Shown here: positions 28,588 to 37,890 of the stretch, piece by piece
Position numbering within the stretch: the stretch's first letter is position 1
How the letters are laid out: every line of letters begins with the position of its first letter
Assembly: GCA_024401365.1 (NCBI GenBank)
Contig: JAKSLE010000007.1
Location: 86,036-150,035, forward strand
Origin: Bacteroidales bacterium
GTDB taxonomy: Bacteria; Bacteroidota; Bacteroidia; Bacteroidales; Marinilabiliaceae
Reading direction: 5' to 3'
DNA: 64,000 nucleotides
Notes under the pieces: generated by a model
What the model was told of the DNA's origin: nothing
Database searches by the model: none
The model's input: the letters and a program-made list of their open reading frames with translations, nothing else
Translations under genes and position numbers: made by a program

Positions 28588-29289
28588 ATGATTTATTCAC
28601 ACGAAGTTGAACACATGTGTGTCGTTCAAAAAGGTCCTAAGCACGGTCCTGCCCCAATCCCAGAAGAGGGTAAGTGGGTAAAAGCAACTGAGATCAAAGA
28701 TATTTCAGGTCTTACTCATGGTATTGGCTGGTGTGCTCCACAGCAGGGTGCTTGTAAGCTTACACTTAACGTTAAGGAGGGTGTTATCGAAGAGGCTCTC
28801 GTTGAGACTATCGGTTGCTCTGGTATGACTCACTCAGCTGCTATGGCTGCAGAGATTCTCCAAGGCAAGACTCTTCTCGAGGCTCTTAATACCGACCTCG
28901 TTTGCGACGCTATCAATACTGCTATGCGCGAGCTCTTCCTCCAGATCGTTTACGGACGTACACAGTCTGCATTCTCTGAGGGTGGTCTTATCATCGGTGC
29001 TGGTCTTGAGGACCTTGGCAAGGGTCTTCGTTCACAGGTAGGTACACTCTACGGTACAAAGGCAAAGGGCGTACGTTACCTCGAGATGGCAGAGGGTTAC
29101 ATCAACCGTATCGCTCTCGACAAGGACGACCAGGTTTGCGGTTACGAGTTCATCCACTTCGGTAAGTTCATGGAAGAGGTTAAGAAGGGTACTGACGCTA
29201 ATGAGGCTCTCAAGAAGGTTACAGGTACTTATGGCCGCTTCACAGCTGAGGCTGGTGCAGTTAAATTTATTGACCCACGTAAAGAGTAA
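28588..29289 (+). CDS. IscU/NifU-like iron-sulfur scaffold-type protein
   Basis: A 233-residue cytoplasmic protein with the NifU N-terminal (IscU) fold. WCAPQQGACKL (Cys49, Cys56), the motif around TIGCSGMTHSAAMAAEIL with Cys77, then QGKTLLEAL and Cys106 parallel the three ligand cysteines and the GCGSA...GKSLDEA stretch of IscU. IscU holds nascent Fe-S clusters; this branch always seems to sit next to a GGGtGRT protein, and its client is not known. The ATG at 28588 is preferred; an in-frame ATG at 28552 would add a lysine-rich 12-residue lead. Codon use is strongly biased, as in highly expressed genes. Confidence 0.82.
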   Translation: MIYSHEVEHMCVVQKGPKHGPAPIPEEGKWVKATEIKDISGLTHGIGWCAPQQGACKLTLNVKEGVIEEALVETIGCSGMTHSAAMAAEILQGKTLLEALNTDLVCDAINTAMRELFLQIVYGRTQSAFSEGGLIIGAGLEDLGKGLRSQVGTLYGTKAKGVRYLEMAEGYINRIALDKDDQVCGYEFIHFGKFMEEVKKGTDANEALKKVTGTYGRFTAEAGAVKFIDPRKE

Positions 29290-29293
29290 TAAT

Positions 29294-29299
29294 AGGAGG
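29294..29299 (+). promoter_or_regulatory. canonical Shine-Dalgarno AGGAGG before the GGGtGRT gene
   Basis: AGGAGG lies 8 bases before the ATG at 29308, inside the 18-base gap of the two-gene operon. A full consensus site is unusual in this window, where most genes have none; a second case precedes panB. Confidence 0.8.
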
Positions 29300-29307
29300 A
29301 CAGAAAA

Positions 29308-30321
29308 ATGGCAATACGTGAAGTAAAATTCGAGTCACAGGACCGTCGTATGAAGCAGATCCTTGCTGCCCTCAACGAAAACGGTATTAAGTCTATAGAA
29401 GAGGCTAACGAGATTTGCGAGAAGTATGGCATCGACCCATACGAGATCTGCGAGTCTACACAGCCTATCTGTTTCGAGAACGCTAAGTGGGCTTACGTTT
29501 GTGGCGCCGCTATCGCTCTCAAGAAGGGCTGCAAGAACGCTGCTGATGCTGCTGAGGCTATCGGTATCGGTCTCCAGGCTTTCTGTATCCCAGGTTCAGT
29601 TGCTGACGACCGTAAGGTAGGTCTCGGCCACGGTAACCTCGCTGCAATGCTCCTCCGCGACGAGACAAAGTGTTTCGCTTTCCTCGCTGGTCACGAGTCT
29701 TTCGCAGCTGCTGAGGGTGCTATCAAGATTGCAGCTAAGGCTGACAAGGTACGTAAGGAGCCTCTCCGTTGTATCCTCAACGGTCTTGGCAAGGATGCAG
29801 CTCAGATCATCAGCCGTATCAATGGCTTTACATATGTTCAGACACAGTTTGACTACTACTCAGGCGAGCTTAAGGTAGTTAAGGAGATCGCTTACTCAGA
29901 CGGCCCACGTGCTAAGGTACGTTGCTATGGCGCCGACGACGTTCGCGAGGGTGTAGCTATCATGTGGAAAGAGGGCGTAGACGTATCTATCACAGGTAAC
30001 TCTACAAACCCAACTCGTTTCCAGCACCCAGTAGCTGGTACTTACAAGAAGGAGCGTATCCTCGCTGGTAAGAAGTACTTCTCAGTAGCATCAGGTGGTG
30101 GTACAGGTCGTACACTTCACCCAGATAACATGGCTGCTGGTCCTGCTTCTTACGGTATGACAGATACAATGGGCCGTATGCACTCAGACGCTCAGTTCGC
30201 TGGTTCTTCATCAGTACCTGCTCACGTAGAGATGATGGGCTTCCTCGGTATCGGTAACAACCCTATGGTAGGTGCTACTGTAGCTGTTGCCGTTGACGTT
30301 GCAGCTGCTCTCAACAAGTAA
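29308..30321 (+). CDS. GGGtGRT protein, conserved, function unknown
   Basis: A 337-residue soluble protein carrying the family's name motif SGGGTGRTLHPDNM (GGGTGRT at residues 263-269). The N-terminal 95 residues are cysteine-rich (near 37, 48, 55, 65, 75 and 93), which would suit metal or Fe-S binding, and the middle contains glycine/alanine-rich helices. The family has no established activity. It follows the IscU-like gene by 18 bases with a strong ribosome site, and the pair probably works together; a role linked to Fe-S chemistry is inference from the neighbour. Codon bias is extreme, suggesting an abundant protein. Confidence 0.85.
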   Translation: MAIREVKFESQDRRMKQILAALNENGIKSIEEANEICEKYGIDPYEICESTQPICFENAKWAYVCGAAIALKKGCKNAADAAEAIGIGLQAFCIPGSVADDRKVGLGHGNLAAMLLRDETKCFAFLAGHESFAAAEGAIKIAAKADKVRKEPLRCILNGLGKDAAQIISRINGFTYVQTQFDYYSGELKVVKEIAYSDGPRAKVRCYGADDVREGVAIMWKEGVDVSITGNSTNPTRFQHPVAGTYKKERILAGKKYFSVASGGGTGRTLHPDNMAAGPASYGMTDTMGRMHSDAQFAGSSSVPAHVEMMGFLGIGNNPMVGATVAVAVDVAAALNK

Positions 30322-30359
30322 TATCAACCTAGGGTCACCCTAGATAGATATAACATCCT

Positions 30360-30400
30360 AACAGACTGTTTGCCTCTCGCAGACAGTCTGTTGTTTTTTT
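30360..30400 (+). terminator. Rho-independent terminator after the GGGtGRT gene
   Basis: A 10-bp perfect stem (30360-30369 with 30383-30392), with a further TGC/GCA pairing inside the loop, is followed by TTGTTTTTTT. It is followed at once by the next promoter. Confidence 0.9.
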
Positions 30401-30401
30401 G

Positions 30402-30433
30402 TTTGCATAACCCTCAAAAAAAACATACCTTTG
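30402..30433 (+). promoter_or_regulatory. promoter of pfp, consensus Bacteroidota type
   Basis: TTTG (30402-30405), a 20-base spacer and TACCTTTG (30426-30433): an exact match to the consensus. The predicted leader is about 64 bases before the ATG at 30504. Confidence 0.88.
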
Positions 30434-30503
30434 TAGCGTCCTATGTTCATACATAGAACTTTTCATAAGACAAAAAATAAAACACAAAACAAATAACAAG
30501 ACA

Positions 30504-32141
30504 ATGATCAGTCAACTTCAAAAAGCACGCAGCGCTTACCAGCCAAAGGTACCTGCAGCTATCGAGGGAGCTACAAAGCTCGCTGAGGGCAAGGCTACAC
30601 AGTCAGTAGCTGACCAAGAGGACATCAAGAAGCTCTTCCCTAACACTTACGGTATGCCTATCGTTACTTTCGAGAAGGCTACAGGCGAGACAAAGGCAGA
30701 GGCTTTCAACGTAGGTATCATCCTTTCAGGTGGTCAGGCTCCTGGTGGTCACAACGTAATCTCTGGTATCTTCGACGGTATCAAGAAGCTCAACAAGGAT
30801 TCTAAGCTTTACGGTTTCCTCGGCGGCCCTTCTGGTCTCGTTGACCACAAGTACATCGAGTTGACATCAGATATCATCGACGAGTACCGCAACACAGGTG
30901 GTTTCGATATCATCGGTTCTGGTCGTACAAAGCTCGAGGAGGTTGAGCAGTTCGACAAGGGCCTCGAGATCTGCAAGAAGCTCAATATCAAGGCTGTTAT
31001 CATCATCGGTGGTGACGACTCTAACACAAACGCTTGCGTACTCGCTGAGTACTACCTCGCTAAGAAGTCTGGCGTTCAGGTTATCGGCTGCCCTAAGACA
31101 ATCGATGGCGACCTCAAGAACGAGATGATCGAGACTTCTTTCGGTTTCGATACAGCTACTAAGGTTTACTCTGAGGTTATCGGCAACATCGAGCGCGATG
31201 CTAACTCAGCTAAGAAGTACTGGCACTTCATCAAGTTGATGGGCCGTTCAGCTTCTCACGTAACTCTCGAGTGCGCACTCCAGACACAGCCAAACGTAAC
31301 TCTCATCGGCGAGGAGGTTGAGGCTAAGAACCAGTCTCTCGACGACGTAGTAACTTATATCGCTGAGGCAGTAGCAGCTCGCGCAGCTAAAGGCCTCAAC
31401 TTCGGTACAGTCCTCGTACCAGAGGGCCTTATCGAGTTCATCCCTGCTATCAAGAAGCTCATCGCTGAGCTCAACGATATGCTCGCAGCTAACCAGGCTG
31501 AGTTCGATACAATCGCAGACGACAAGAAGATCGCTTACGTAGCTAGCAAGCTTTCTCCAGCAAATGCAGCTATCTTCAATAGCCTCCCAGTTGGCGTATC
31601 TCGTCAGCTCGCTCTCGAGCGCGACCCACACGGCAACGTACAGGTTTCTCTCATCGAGACAGAGCAGCTCCTCGCTGATATGACAGCTAAGAAGCTCGCT
31701 GAGTGGAAGAAAGAGGGCAAGTTCGTTGGTAAGTTCGCTACACAGCACCACTTCTTCGGTTACGAGGGTCGTTGCGCAGCTCCTTCTAACTTCGACGCCG
31801 ACTACTGCTACTCTCTCGGTCGCGTAGCAGCTCTCCTCATCGCTTCTGGCAAGACAGGTTACATGTCTTCTGTACGTAACACTACAAAGCCAGCAGCTGA
31901 ATGGCTCGCAGGTGGTATACCTATCACAGCCATGATGAACATGGAGAAGCGTAACGGTAAGATGAAGCCAGTTATCCAAAAGGCTCTCGTTAAACTCGAC
32001 GGCGGTCCATTCAAGTTCTTCGCTTCTAAGCGCGCAGAGTGGGCTATCGAGACAGCATTCGTTTACCCTGGTCCTATCCAATACTTCGGCCCAACTGAGG
32101 TATGCGACCAGCCTACTAAGACTCTCGTTCTCGAGCACTAA
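30504..32141 (+). CDS. pfp: pyrophosphate-dependent 6-phosphofructokinase
   Basis: A 545-residue long-form phosphofructokinase that phosphorylates fructose 6-phosphate with pyrophosphate instead of ATP, reversibly, in glycolysis/gluconeogenesis. GGDDS at residues 169-173 is the PPi-type variant of the nucleotide-binding loop, and PKTIDGD at 197-203 carries catalytic Asp201. [13 protein letters not shown] near residue 77 and GGPSGLVDH follow the long-form (plant beta subunit-like) pattern. PPi-linked glycolysis is common in anaerobic Bacteroidales. Codon use is strongly biased, and the gene has its own consensus promoter and terminator. Confidence 0.95.
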   Translation: MISQLQKARSAYQPKVPAAIEGATKLAEGKATQSVADQEDIKKLFPNTYGMPIVTFEKATGETKAEAFNVGIILSGGQAPGGHNVISGIFDGIKKLNKDSKLYGFLGGPSGLVDHKYIELTSDIIDEYRNTGGFDIIGSGRTKLEEVEQFDKGLEICKKLNIKAVIIIGGDDSNTNACVLAEYYLAKKSGVQVIGCPKTIDGDLKNEMIETSFGFDTATKVYSEVIGNIERDANSAKKYWHFIKLMGRSASHVTLECALQTQPNVTLIGEEVEAKNQSLDDVVTYIAEAVAARAAKGLNFGTVLVPEGLIEFIPAIKKLIAELNDMLAANQAEFDTIADDKKIAYVASKLSPANAAIFNSLPVGVSRQLALERDPHGNVQVSLIETEQLLADMTAKKLAEWKKEGKFVGKFATQHHFFGYEGRCAAPSNFDADYCYSLGRVAALLIASGKTGYMSSVRNTTKPAAEWLAGGIPITAMMNMEKRNGKMKPVIQKALVKLDGGPFKFFASKRAEWAIETAFVYPGPIQYFGPTEVCDQPTKTLVLEH

Positions 32142-32171
32142 AATGCCGAGTATCATAGAGATACATTCCAC

Positions 32172-32203
32172 GAGGATGTTCCATCTGGAGCATCCTCTTT
32201 TTT
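32172..32203 (+). terminator. Rho-independent terminator after pfp
   Basis: An 11-bp stem (32172-32182 with 32187-32197, one G-T pair), loop ATCT, followed by six T. Confidence 0.88.
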
Positions 32204-32248
32204 ATTATTATAATATAAGGTACTACCACCCCCTCTTTCTATCTACTT

Positions 32249-32290
32249 TCTCTTAACACTCTAACTACACACGCTTAATACAGAAACTAC
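32249..32290. repeat. dispersed intergenic repeat, divergent copy
   Basis: The pfp-peptidase gap contains TCTCTTAACACTCTAACTAC, then ACACGCTTAATACAGAAAC. It resembles copies at 5276 and 63600 in the CTCTTAAC and CTTAATACAGA words. Confidence 0.5.
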
Positions 32291-32356
32291 CCTCACCCAT
32301 GCAACAAAATCATAACCTTATTCGTAAAACACCTCAAAAATAAAACTCTTAACAGA

Positions 32357-34480
32357 ATGCAAAAAACTAACTTAATGGCACTTTGCGCTGCCACTATCCT
32401 CAGCGCGTGCTCTTTAACGCCTTCTAAGATGACTTATCCAGAAACAAAGAGAGTCGATACAGTCGACGTATACTTTGGGCAACAGGTCCCTGACCCTTAC
32501 CGATGGCTCGAGGATGACAATTCTACCGAAACAGTGGAATGGGTCAAAGCCCAAAACAAACTTACCCGTTCTTACCTCGACGCCCTCCCTTATCGCAAGG
32601 AGATCAGCTCACGCCTTACCGAACTTGTCAACTACACGAGACGTTCCGCCCCAAGCAAGCATGGCGACAAATATTTCTATTCAAAGAACGATGGCTTGCA
32701 AAACCAGGCAGTATATTACATGGCCGACTCTGATACAGATGACGGCATAGTATGCCTCGACCCTAATAAATTGTCCGAGGATGGCACAGTGGCTCTCTCT
32801 ACTTTCTCAGTATCGGACGACGGCAAATACCTAGGATATGGCGTCGCTCGCTCTGGCTCCGACTGGAACGAGTTCTATGTACGCGACTTGTCTACCATGA
32901 AGGACCTCGACGACCACCTCATGTGGATCAAATTCTCTTCCCTCACCTGGCACAAGGATGGCTTCTTCTATTCTCGCTACCCACAACCTTCTGAGGAGGA
33001 TATCCTAAAGGGCGAAAACACCGACAATACTATATGCTACCATAAACTGGGCACCCCTCAGTCGGAGGATGTGACCATCTTCGCCGACCCATCTCAGCCT
33101 CAGCGTGGCTACGACACTTCTATCTCGGCAGATGGCAAGGTCTTGGTCATCACAGCTACCGAGTCTACTTCGGGTAATGGCGTATTTATTAAGCGCCTCG
33201 ACCAACCAAATAGTAGTGTCATCCGCATTCTGGATCAGTACAAGTACGATTACTTACATATCGGAGACGACTCGGAGAATATCTATTTCATGACCAACAA
33301 GGATGCGTCCAACTACAAAATCGTATCCTTGAACATCAATAGCGCCAAGGAGAACGCTCCCCTCAACACACTCCTCGACGAACAGAAGGATGCTATCGAG
33401 GGTGCAGCCTGCAGAAATGGCAAATTGTGCGTAACTTATATGCACGACGCCTATTCATTGGTCAAAATTTACGACGCCAATGGCAATGAGTCCGACGTAG
33501 TTTCCCTCCCTGGTATCGGTTCTGTAAGCGGATTCTACCCTAGCAAGGAGTCCGATGCCATATATTATACCTTCACATCTTTCCTCTCGCCATCACAGAT
33601 ATATAGGTATAATATCAATTCAAAGGAGAACGTCCTCTTAATCAAGAGCGACATGAAGTTCAATTTCGACGACTACCTCACAGAACAGGTATTCTTCGAT
33701 AGCACAGATGGCGCCCGTATACCTATGTTTATCGTACGCCGAAAGGATGTCGCCCTCAACGGCAACGCCCCAGCATGGATCTACGCATACGGTGGATTCA
33801 ATATCAGTATGACCCCTTCTTTCTCTTCCAATATCTTGGCTTGGATCGAGCAGGGTGGCATATACGCAATGCCTAACTTGCGCGGAGGTGGCGAATACGG
33901 CGACAACTGGCACAAGGCTGGTACCTTAATGCAGAAAAAGCACGTATTCGAGGATTTCGAAAACGCAGCACGATACTTAATTAATAACAAGTATACCTCC
34001 GCCGACAGACTTACTTGCTCTGGCGGATCTAACGGAGGCTTGCTGATAGGTGCCGTGGTCAACCGCCACCCCGAATTGTACCGCGTAGCACTCCCTTCTG
34101 TCGGCGTGATGGATATGCTGCGATACCATAAGTTTACCATCGGCAGATACTGGGCTACCGACTACGGAACGTCCGAAGATAGCCTCCAAATGTTCGAATA
34201 TCTCAAAAGTTATTCTCCAGTCCACACAATCAAGGACCAGAACTACCCTTCTATCCTTGTCCAGACCGGAGATCACGACGACCGCGTAGTCCCAGCCCAC
34301 TCTTTCAAATACGCCGCAGGACTACAGCACTGTTACTCAGGGCCTAACCCAATGCTCATCCGAATCGAATCCAACGCCGGACACGGAGCAGGAAAACCTC
34401 TGAGCAAGATTATCGAGCAACAGACCGATGTCTTCTCATTCATTTTCCACGAAATAAATCAAACTTATGTGGCGAAATAA
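32357..34480 (+). CDS. prolyl oligopeptidase family S9A peptidase, lipoprotein
   Basis: A 707-residue serine peptidase cleaving after proline in short peptides. An N-terminal seven-bladed propeller (about 70-430) gates a C-terminal alpha/beta hydrolase. The catalytic triad is readable: Ser558 in GGSNGG, Asp641 in GDHDDRVVP and His676 in NAGHGAG. The signal sequence ends with LSAC, giving a lipidated Cys18, so the enzyme is expected on the periplasmic face of a membrane, unlike the cytosolic archetype. It stands between the pfp terminator and the next promoter as a single-gene unit. Codon bias is weaker than in its neighbours. Confidence 0.94.
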   Translation: MQKTNLMALCAATILSACSLTPSKMTYPETKRVDTVDVYFGQQVPDPYRWLEDDNSTETVEWVKAQNKLTRSYLDALPYRKEISSRLTELVNYTRRSAPSKHGDKYFYSKNDGLQNQAVYYMADSDTDDGIVCLDPNKLSEDGTVALSTFSVSDDGKYLGYGVARSGSDWNEFYVRDLSTMKDLDDHLMWIKFSSLTWHKDGFFYSRYPQPSEEDILKGENTDNTICYHKLGTPQSEDVTIFADPSQPQRGYDTSISADGKVLVITATESTSGNGVFIKRLDQPNSSVIRILDQYKYDYLHIGDDSENIYFMTNKDASNYKIVSLNINSAKENAPLNTLLDEQKDAIEGAACRNGKLCVTYMHDAYSLVKIYDANGNESDVVSLPGIGSVSGFYPSKESDAIYYTFTSFLSPSQIYRYNINSKENVLLIKSDMKFNFDDYLTEQVFFDSTDGARIPMFIVRRKDVALNGNAPAWIYAYGGFNISMTPSFSSNILAWIEQGGIYAMPNLRGGGEYGDNWHKAGTLMQKKHVFEDFENAARYLINNKYTSADRLTCSGGSNGGLLIGAVVNRHPELYRVALPSVGVMDMLRYHKFTIGRYWATDYGTSEDSLQMFEYLKSYSPVHTIKDQNYPSILVQTGDHDDRVVPAHSFKYAAGLQHCYSGPNPMLIRIESNAGHGAGKPLSKIIEQQTDVFSFIFHEINQTYVAK

Positions 34481-34501
34481 GTAACATTTAGGGCCGTTAC
34501 A

Positions 34502-34532
34502 TTGTATAATGTAATAATTTGTTATATATTTG
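34502..34532 (+). promoter_or_regulatory. promoter of the abundant TPR/OmpA-like lipoprotein
   Basis: TTG (34502-34504), a 20-base spacer and TATATTTG (34525-34532), close to the full consensus. The predicted leader is about 72 bases. Confidence 0.8.
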
Positions 34533-34610
34533 CATGATATTAGAGGAAATAGGTTACACCTACTAATAGCAATAACGAATCAAAAACGTGAAAATAAGTT
34601 ATAATTATCT

Positions 34611-36353
34611 ATGAAACAATCAAAGATTAAGTTCATTGGTGCACTTGCTTTGGCTGCCCTTATGGCTAGCTGCGGAAGCTTGGACAAAATGAAGGAAGCT
34701 GCAAAGGACATTAAGTACCAGGTTACTCCTGAAGTTCTCGAGACTCACAAGGGTCAGGTTGCTATGTCTTTGAAGGCAACAGTTCCAGCTAAGGTTTGGG
34801 ACAAGAAGGTTAGCGCTGAGGTTACTCCAGTTCTCGTTTACGAGGGCGGTGAAACAGCTTACCCATCAATCACAATTTTCGGTGAGGCTCTCACAGGTAA
34901 CGGCCAAAAGGTTTCTTACACAAACGGTGGCCAGGTTAGCTACCCAGAGCAGTCTGTAGAGTTCAACGACAAGATGCGCGTTTCTGACCTTATCGTTAAG
35001 ATTAAGTTCATGAAGGGCGACGACGAGCTCGAGGTTACTACAGTAGATCTCGCTATGGGTCCTAACGGTGATGGCGCTATCGCTAAGGGCGTAATCGCAA
35101 CTTCTCTCCTTCTCGCTGAGGAGAAGCCAGTAGCTGTTATCGGTAAGGACGCTTTCCAGCGTATCATCAACGAGGATCAGTCTGCTGAACTCGTTTACCT
35201 TATCAACAAGGCTGATATCCGCAACGGCGAACTCAAGAAGGAGGACGTTAAGGCTATCAACGATTACATCGAAGCAGTTAAGGCAGCTGAGAACAAGAAC
35301 CTCAAGGACGTAGTAGTTTCTGCTTACGCTTCTCCTGATGGTGCATTGTCACTCAACGAGAACCTCGCTAAGAATCGTGAGAAGTCAGCTCAGAGCTACA
35401 TCGAGAAGCAGCTCAAGAAGGCTAAGGCTGAGGCTAACGTAGTTGCTAAGAACACTCCAGAGGACTGGGAAGGCTTCAAGGCTGCTATGGAGAAGAGCGA
35501 TATCCAGGATAAGGACCTTATCCTCCGCGTTCTCAGCATGTACACAGATAACGACGTTCGTGAGACTGAGATCAAGAAGCTCGGTACAGCATTCAAGGTA
35601 ATCGCTGACGAGATCCTCCCTTCTCTCCGTCGTGCTCAGATCACAGTTAACGCTGAGCTTATCGGTAAGTCAGACGAGGAGATCAAGAACCTCGCTACTT
35701 CAGATCCTGCACAGCTCAACGTAGAGGAGCTCCTCTACGCTGCTAAGCTCTTCTCTGACGACAAGGCTAAGGAGGCTAAGTGCTATGAGGCTGCTGCTTC
35801 ACAGTTCCCTAACGACTGGCGTACAATCAACAACAAGGGTGTTGTTGCTTACGAGAATGGCGACGTAGCTGCTGCTAAGGCTCTCTTCGAGAAGGCTGAG
35901 GCTCTTAAGGCTGCTCCACAAGTTGAGAACAACCTCGGTGTTGTAGCTCTCGCTAACAAGGATTACGCTGCTGCTAAGGAGTACTTCGGTAAGGCTGCTG
36001 GCGTAGGTTCAGAGCTCGATCAGAACCTCGGCGTTTGCGCTCTCATGGAGGGTGACTACGAGAAGGCTGAGACATACTTCGGCGCAACAATCTCTTGCAA
36101 CGCAGCTCTCGTTAAGATCCTCCTCGACAAGCAGGATGCAGCTCTCTCTAACCTCAACGCAAATACTCTCGAGACAGGCTTCAAGTACTACCTCAAGGCT
36201 ATCTGCGGTGCAAACAAGGGCGAGGGCGATCTCATGTATGAGAACCTCCGCAAGGCTTGCAACCTCGACTCTAAGTGGAAGGCTTACGCTAAGAAGGACG
36301 CTGAGTTCATCAAGTACTTCAACGATGCTACTTTCAAGTCAATCGTAGACTAA
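34611..36353 (+). CDS. lipoprotein with OmpA-like region and TPR repeats, probably abundant
   Basis: A 580-residue lipoprotein (signal peptide ending in LMASC, lipidated Cys21). The N-terminal third is beta-rich; the middle (about 215-345) has an OmpA-C-like pattern, SAYASPDGALSLNENLAKNR, interrupted by a charged insert; the C-terminal part (about 365-500) holds at least three TPR-like repeats rich in Ala, Lys and Glu. Proteins of this plan in Bacteroidales are outer-membrane lipoproteins that may touch peptidoglycan. Codon use is strongly biased and promoter and terminator are strong, so an abundant envelope structural protein is likely. The exact family name is not recognised. Confidence 0.7.
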   Translation: MKQSKIKFIGALALAALMASCGSLDKMKEAAKDIKYQVTPEVLETHKGQVAMSLKATVPAKVWDKKVSAEVTPVLVYEGGETAYPSITIFGEALTGNGQKVSYTNGGQVSYPEQSVEFNDKMRVSDLIVKIKFMKGDDELEVTTVDLAMGPNGDGAIAKGVIATSLLLAEEKPVAVIGKDAFQRIINEDQSAELVYLINKADIRNGELKKEDVKAINDYIEAVKAAENKNLKDVVVSAYASPDGALSLNENLAKNREKSAQSYIEKQLKKAKAEANVVAKNTPEDWEGFKAAMEKSDIQDKDLILRVLSMYTDNDVRETEIKKLGTAFKVIADEILPSLRRAQITVNAELIGKSDEEIKNLATSDPAQLNVEELLYAAKLFSDDKAKEAKCYEAAASQFPNDWRTINNKGVVAYENGDVAAAKALFEKAEALKAAPQVENNLGVVALANKDYAAAKEYFGKAAGVGSELDQNLGVCALMEGDYEKAETYFGATISCNAALVKILLDKQDAALSNLNANTLETGFKYYLKAICGANKGEGDLMYENLRKACNLDSKWKAYAKKDAEFIKYFNDATFKSIVD

Positions 36354-36376
36354 TCTAATTCTTTAGATAAAATCTC

Positions 36377-36402
36377 AAGGGGACCAATCGGTCCCCTTTT
36401 TT
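36377..36402 (+). terminator. Rho-independent terminator after the lipoprotein gene
   Basis: AAGGGGACC (36377-36385) pairs perfectly with GGTCCCCTT (36390-36398), loop AATC, followed by a T run. One of the strongest hairpins in the window. Confidence 0.92.
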
Positions 36403-36514
36403 ATTTCCTACTTCAAAAAACTGTCATTAACCCATTATACCCCCCCTCTCAAAAATAAAAAAGTTGCCTAGATAACATCTAAGCAACTATATCTCTAACA
36501 ATGACCCTAGATAC

Positions 36515-37228
36515 TTACTCTTCAAATATCCTCGTAAAGCACTCAGGTATCGGCGTCTGCAAATCTATTATCTCCCCAGTCCTGGGCTGGTGAAAAGTCA
36601 AACAGAAGGCGTGCAACCCCATCCTGCCAATAGGATTGTATTTCGCCCCATACTTGGTATCTCCTACAATCGGGCACCCATGCTCCGACAAGTGAACCCT
36701 TATCTGATTCTTCCTTCCAGTCTCTAACTCCAACTCTACAAGCGAATGCCGCGCACTGCTCTTGATTACATAAAAATTAGTAGCAGCCCACTTGCCTCCT
36801 TCTCTGTTGGCCGAATATACCCTCTTGGTCACCGGATTCTCAAACAGATAACTCTCATACCTGCCTTGCTGTGGCGTCAATACTCCTTCAGTAACCGCAA
36901 TGTACCGCCTGTCTTCTACCATAGCATCCCAGTTATACCTCAATATATTCTGCGCTTGCTGATTCTTCGCAAAAAGCAACAACCCCGACGTATCCCTGTC
37001 CAATCGATGAACAATCCATATCCTCGACCGCTTGCGACCAGTCTCTTTCACATACTGATCCACCATATGATATGCCGTAGGAATCTCAGGATGCCCCGGT
37101 ACAGCAATAGTACACAAACCTCCTGGCTTGTCTATTACTACCACATCATCATCCTCATATACAACATGCAATAGCGATTTGTCAACTTCTGCTCGACCAA
37201 TCTTTATGCCTTCTTCGCGATTTCTCAT
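36515..37228 (-). CDS. RluA-family pseudouridine synthase without S4 domain
   Basis: A catalytic-domain-only pseudouridine synthase of 237 residues from the ATG at 37228 (250 if the upstream ATG at 37267 is used; the choice is uncertain). It has HRLDRDTSG with the catalytic aspartate and LELETGRKNQIRVHLSEHG. It is closest in outline to the small RluA/TruC-type enzymes; the RNA target is not known. It is divergent from yraN. Confidence 0.88.
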   Translation of the reverse strand: MRNREEGIKIGRAEVDKSLLHVVYEDDDVVVIDKPGGLCTIAVPGHPEIPTAYHMVDQYVKETGRKRSRIWIVHRLDRDTSGLLLFAKNQQAQNILRYNWDAMVEDRRYIAVTEGVLTPQQGRYESYLFENPVTKRVYSANREGGKWAATNFYVIKSSARHSLVELELETGRKNQIRVHLSEHGCPIVGDTKYGAKYNPIGRMGLHAFCLTFHQPRTGEIIDLQTPIPECFTRIFEE

Positions 37229-37305
37229 TTTTTGATTAAGTATACTACATAGCGTTTGACATTGCAATTATCGCCATTTTTCTCTTTCTATGCAAGAATA
37301 TTCAA

Positions 37306-37313
37306 TACCTTTG
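37306..37313 (+). promoter_or_regulatory. -7 promoter element of yraN
   Basis: TACCTTTG is an exact -7 match 31 bases before the yraN start. The -33 region is T-rich without a clear TTTG. Confidence 0.55.
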
Positions 37314-37344
37314 TATGGTAACTAACAATTTATAACATTACTCT

Positions 37345-37719
37345 ATGGCTAAACACAATGAACTCGGCCACCAAGGCGAACTATTCGCCGCACAATACCT
37401 CGAATCTATCAACTACCAGATAATCGAGACCGATTGGCAATACAATCACAAGGATATCGATATCATAGCCCTCGACGAAAACCAAACCCTAGTCTTCATA
37501 GAGGTTAAAACACGCCGAAACGACCTCTTCGGAAGCCCCGCTGATGCTATCGACCAACAAAAAATGCAGAACCTCATCAGATGCGCCAATACTTTTATCC
37601 GCATGCATAAATACAACGGCAACTCTCGCTTCGATGTAATCTCCCTAATAGGAACTCAACCTCCTTTCGCCCTCACCCACATCAAGGACGCTTTTAACGC
37701 AGCTACAGCTTTCGGCTAA
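37345..37719 (+). CDS. yraN: YraN/UPF0102 family protein, endonuclease-like
   Basis: A 124-residue protein with the restriction-endonuclease-like fold of UPF0102. HNELGHQGELFAAQYL is the family opening, and HKDIDIIALDENQTLVFIEVKTR carries the D...ExK catalytic pattern. Its biological substrate is not firmly established; it is usually taken to act on DNA. It is a single-gene unit. Confidence 0.92.
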   Translation: MAKHNELGHQGELFAAQYLESINYQIIETDWQYNHKDIDIIALDENQTLVFIEVKTRRNDLFGSPADAIDQQKMQNLIRCANTFIRMHKYNGNSRFDVISLIGTQPPFALTHIKDAFNAATAFG

Positions 37720-37890
37720 TAGAGTTTTCTCCTTATCATTTTCACAATCAAAGTAATAAACTGACATCCCTAATTCGCACTGACTTCTATATACGCTCTA
37801 TATAATCACACACTATACAGAGACTAACCACAGAAATCTATATATTTCTAATACTCACGTCCCACATCTTCTCACCCCACCTTCCCCCTC
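37720..37890. other. non-coding stretch between yraN and the ncRNA
   Basis: Apart from the divergent repeat copy at 37785-37824 nothing is recognised here. Together with the RNA gene and its promoter, the gene-free interval between yraN and nadC is 37720-38202. Confidence 0.5.
37785..37824. repeat. dispersed intergenic repeat, divergent copy
   Basis: TCTATATACGCTCTATATAA followed by TCACACACTATACAGAGAC. It is closest to 19826-19864 and shares the CGCTC and ATACAGA words with 5276 and 63600. Confidence 0.5.

Noticed and set aside
31248-32171. A 307-codon minus-strand open frame.
   Set aside because: Antisense shadow of pfp produced by the strong codon bias of that gene.
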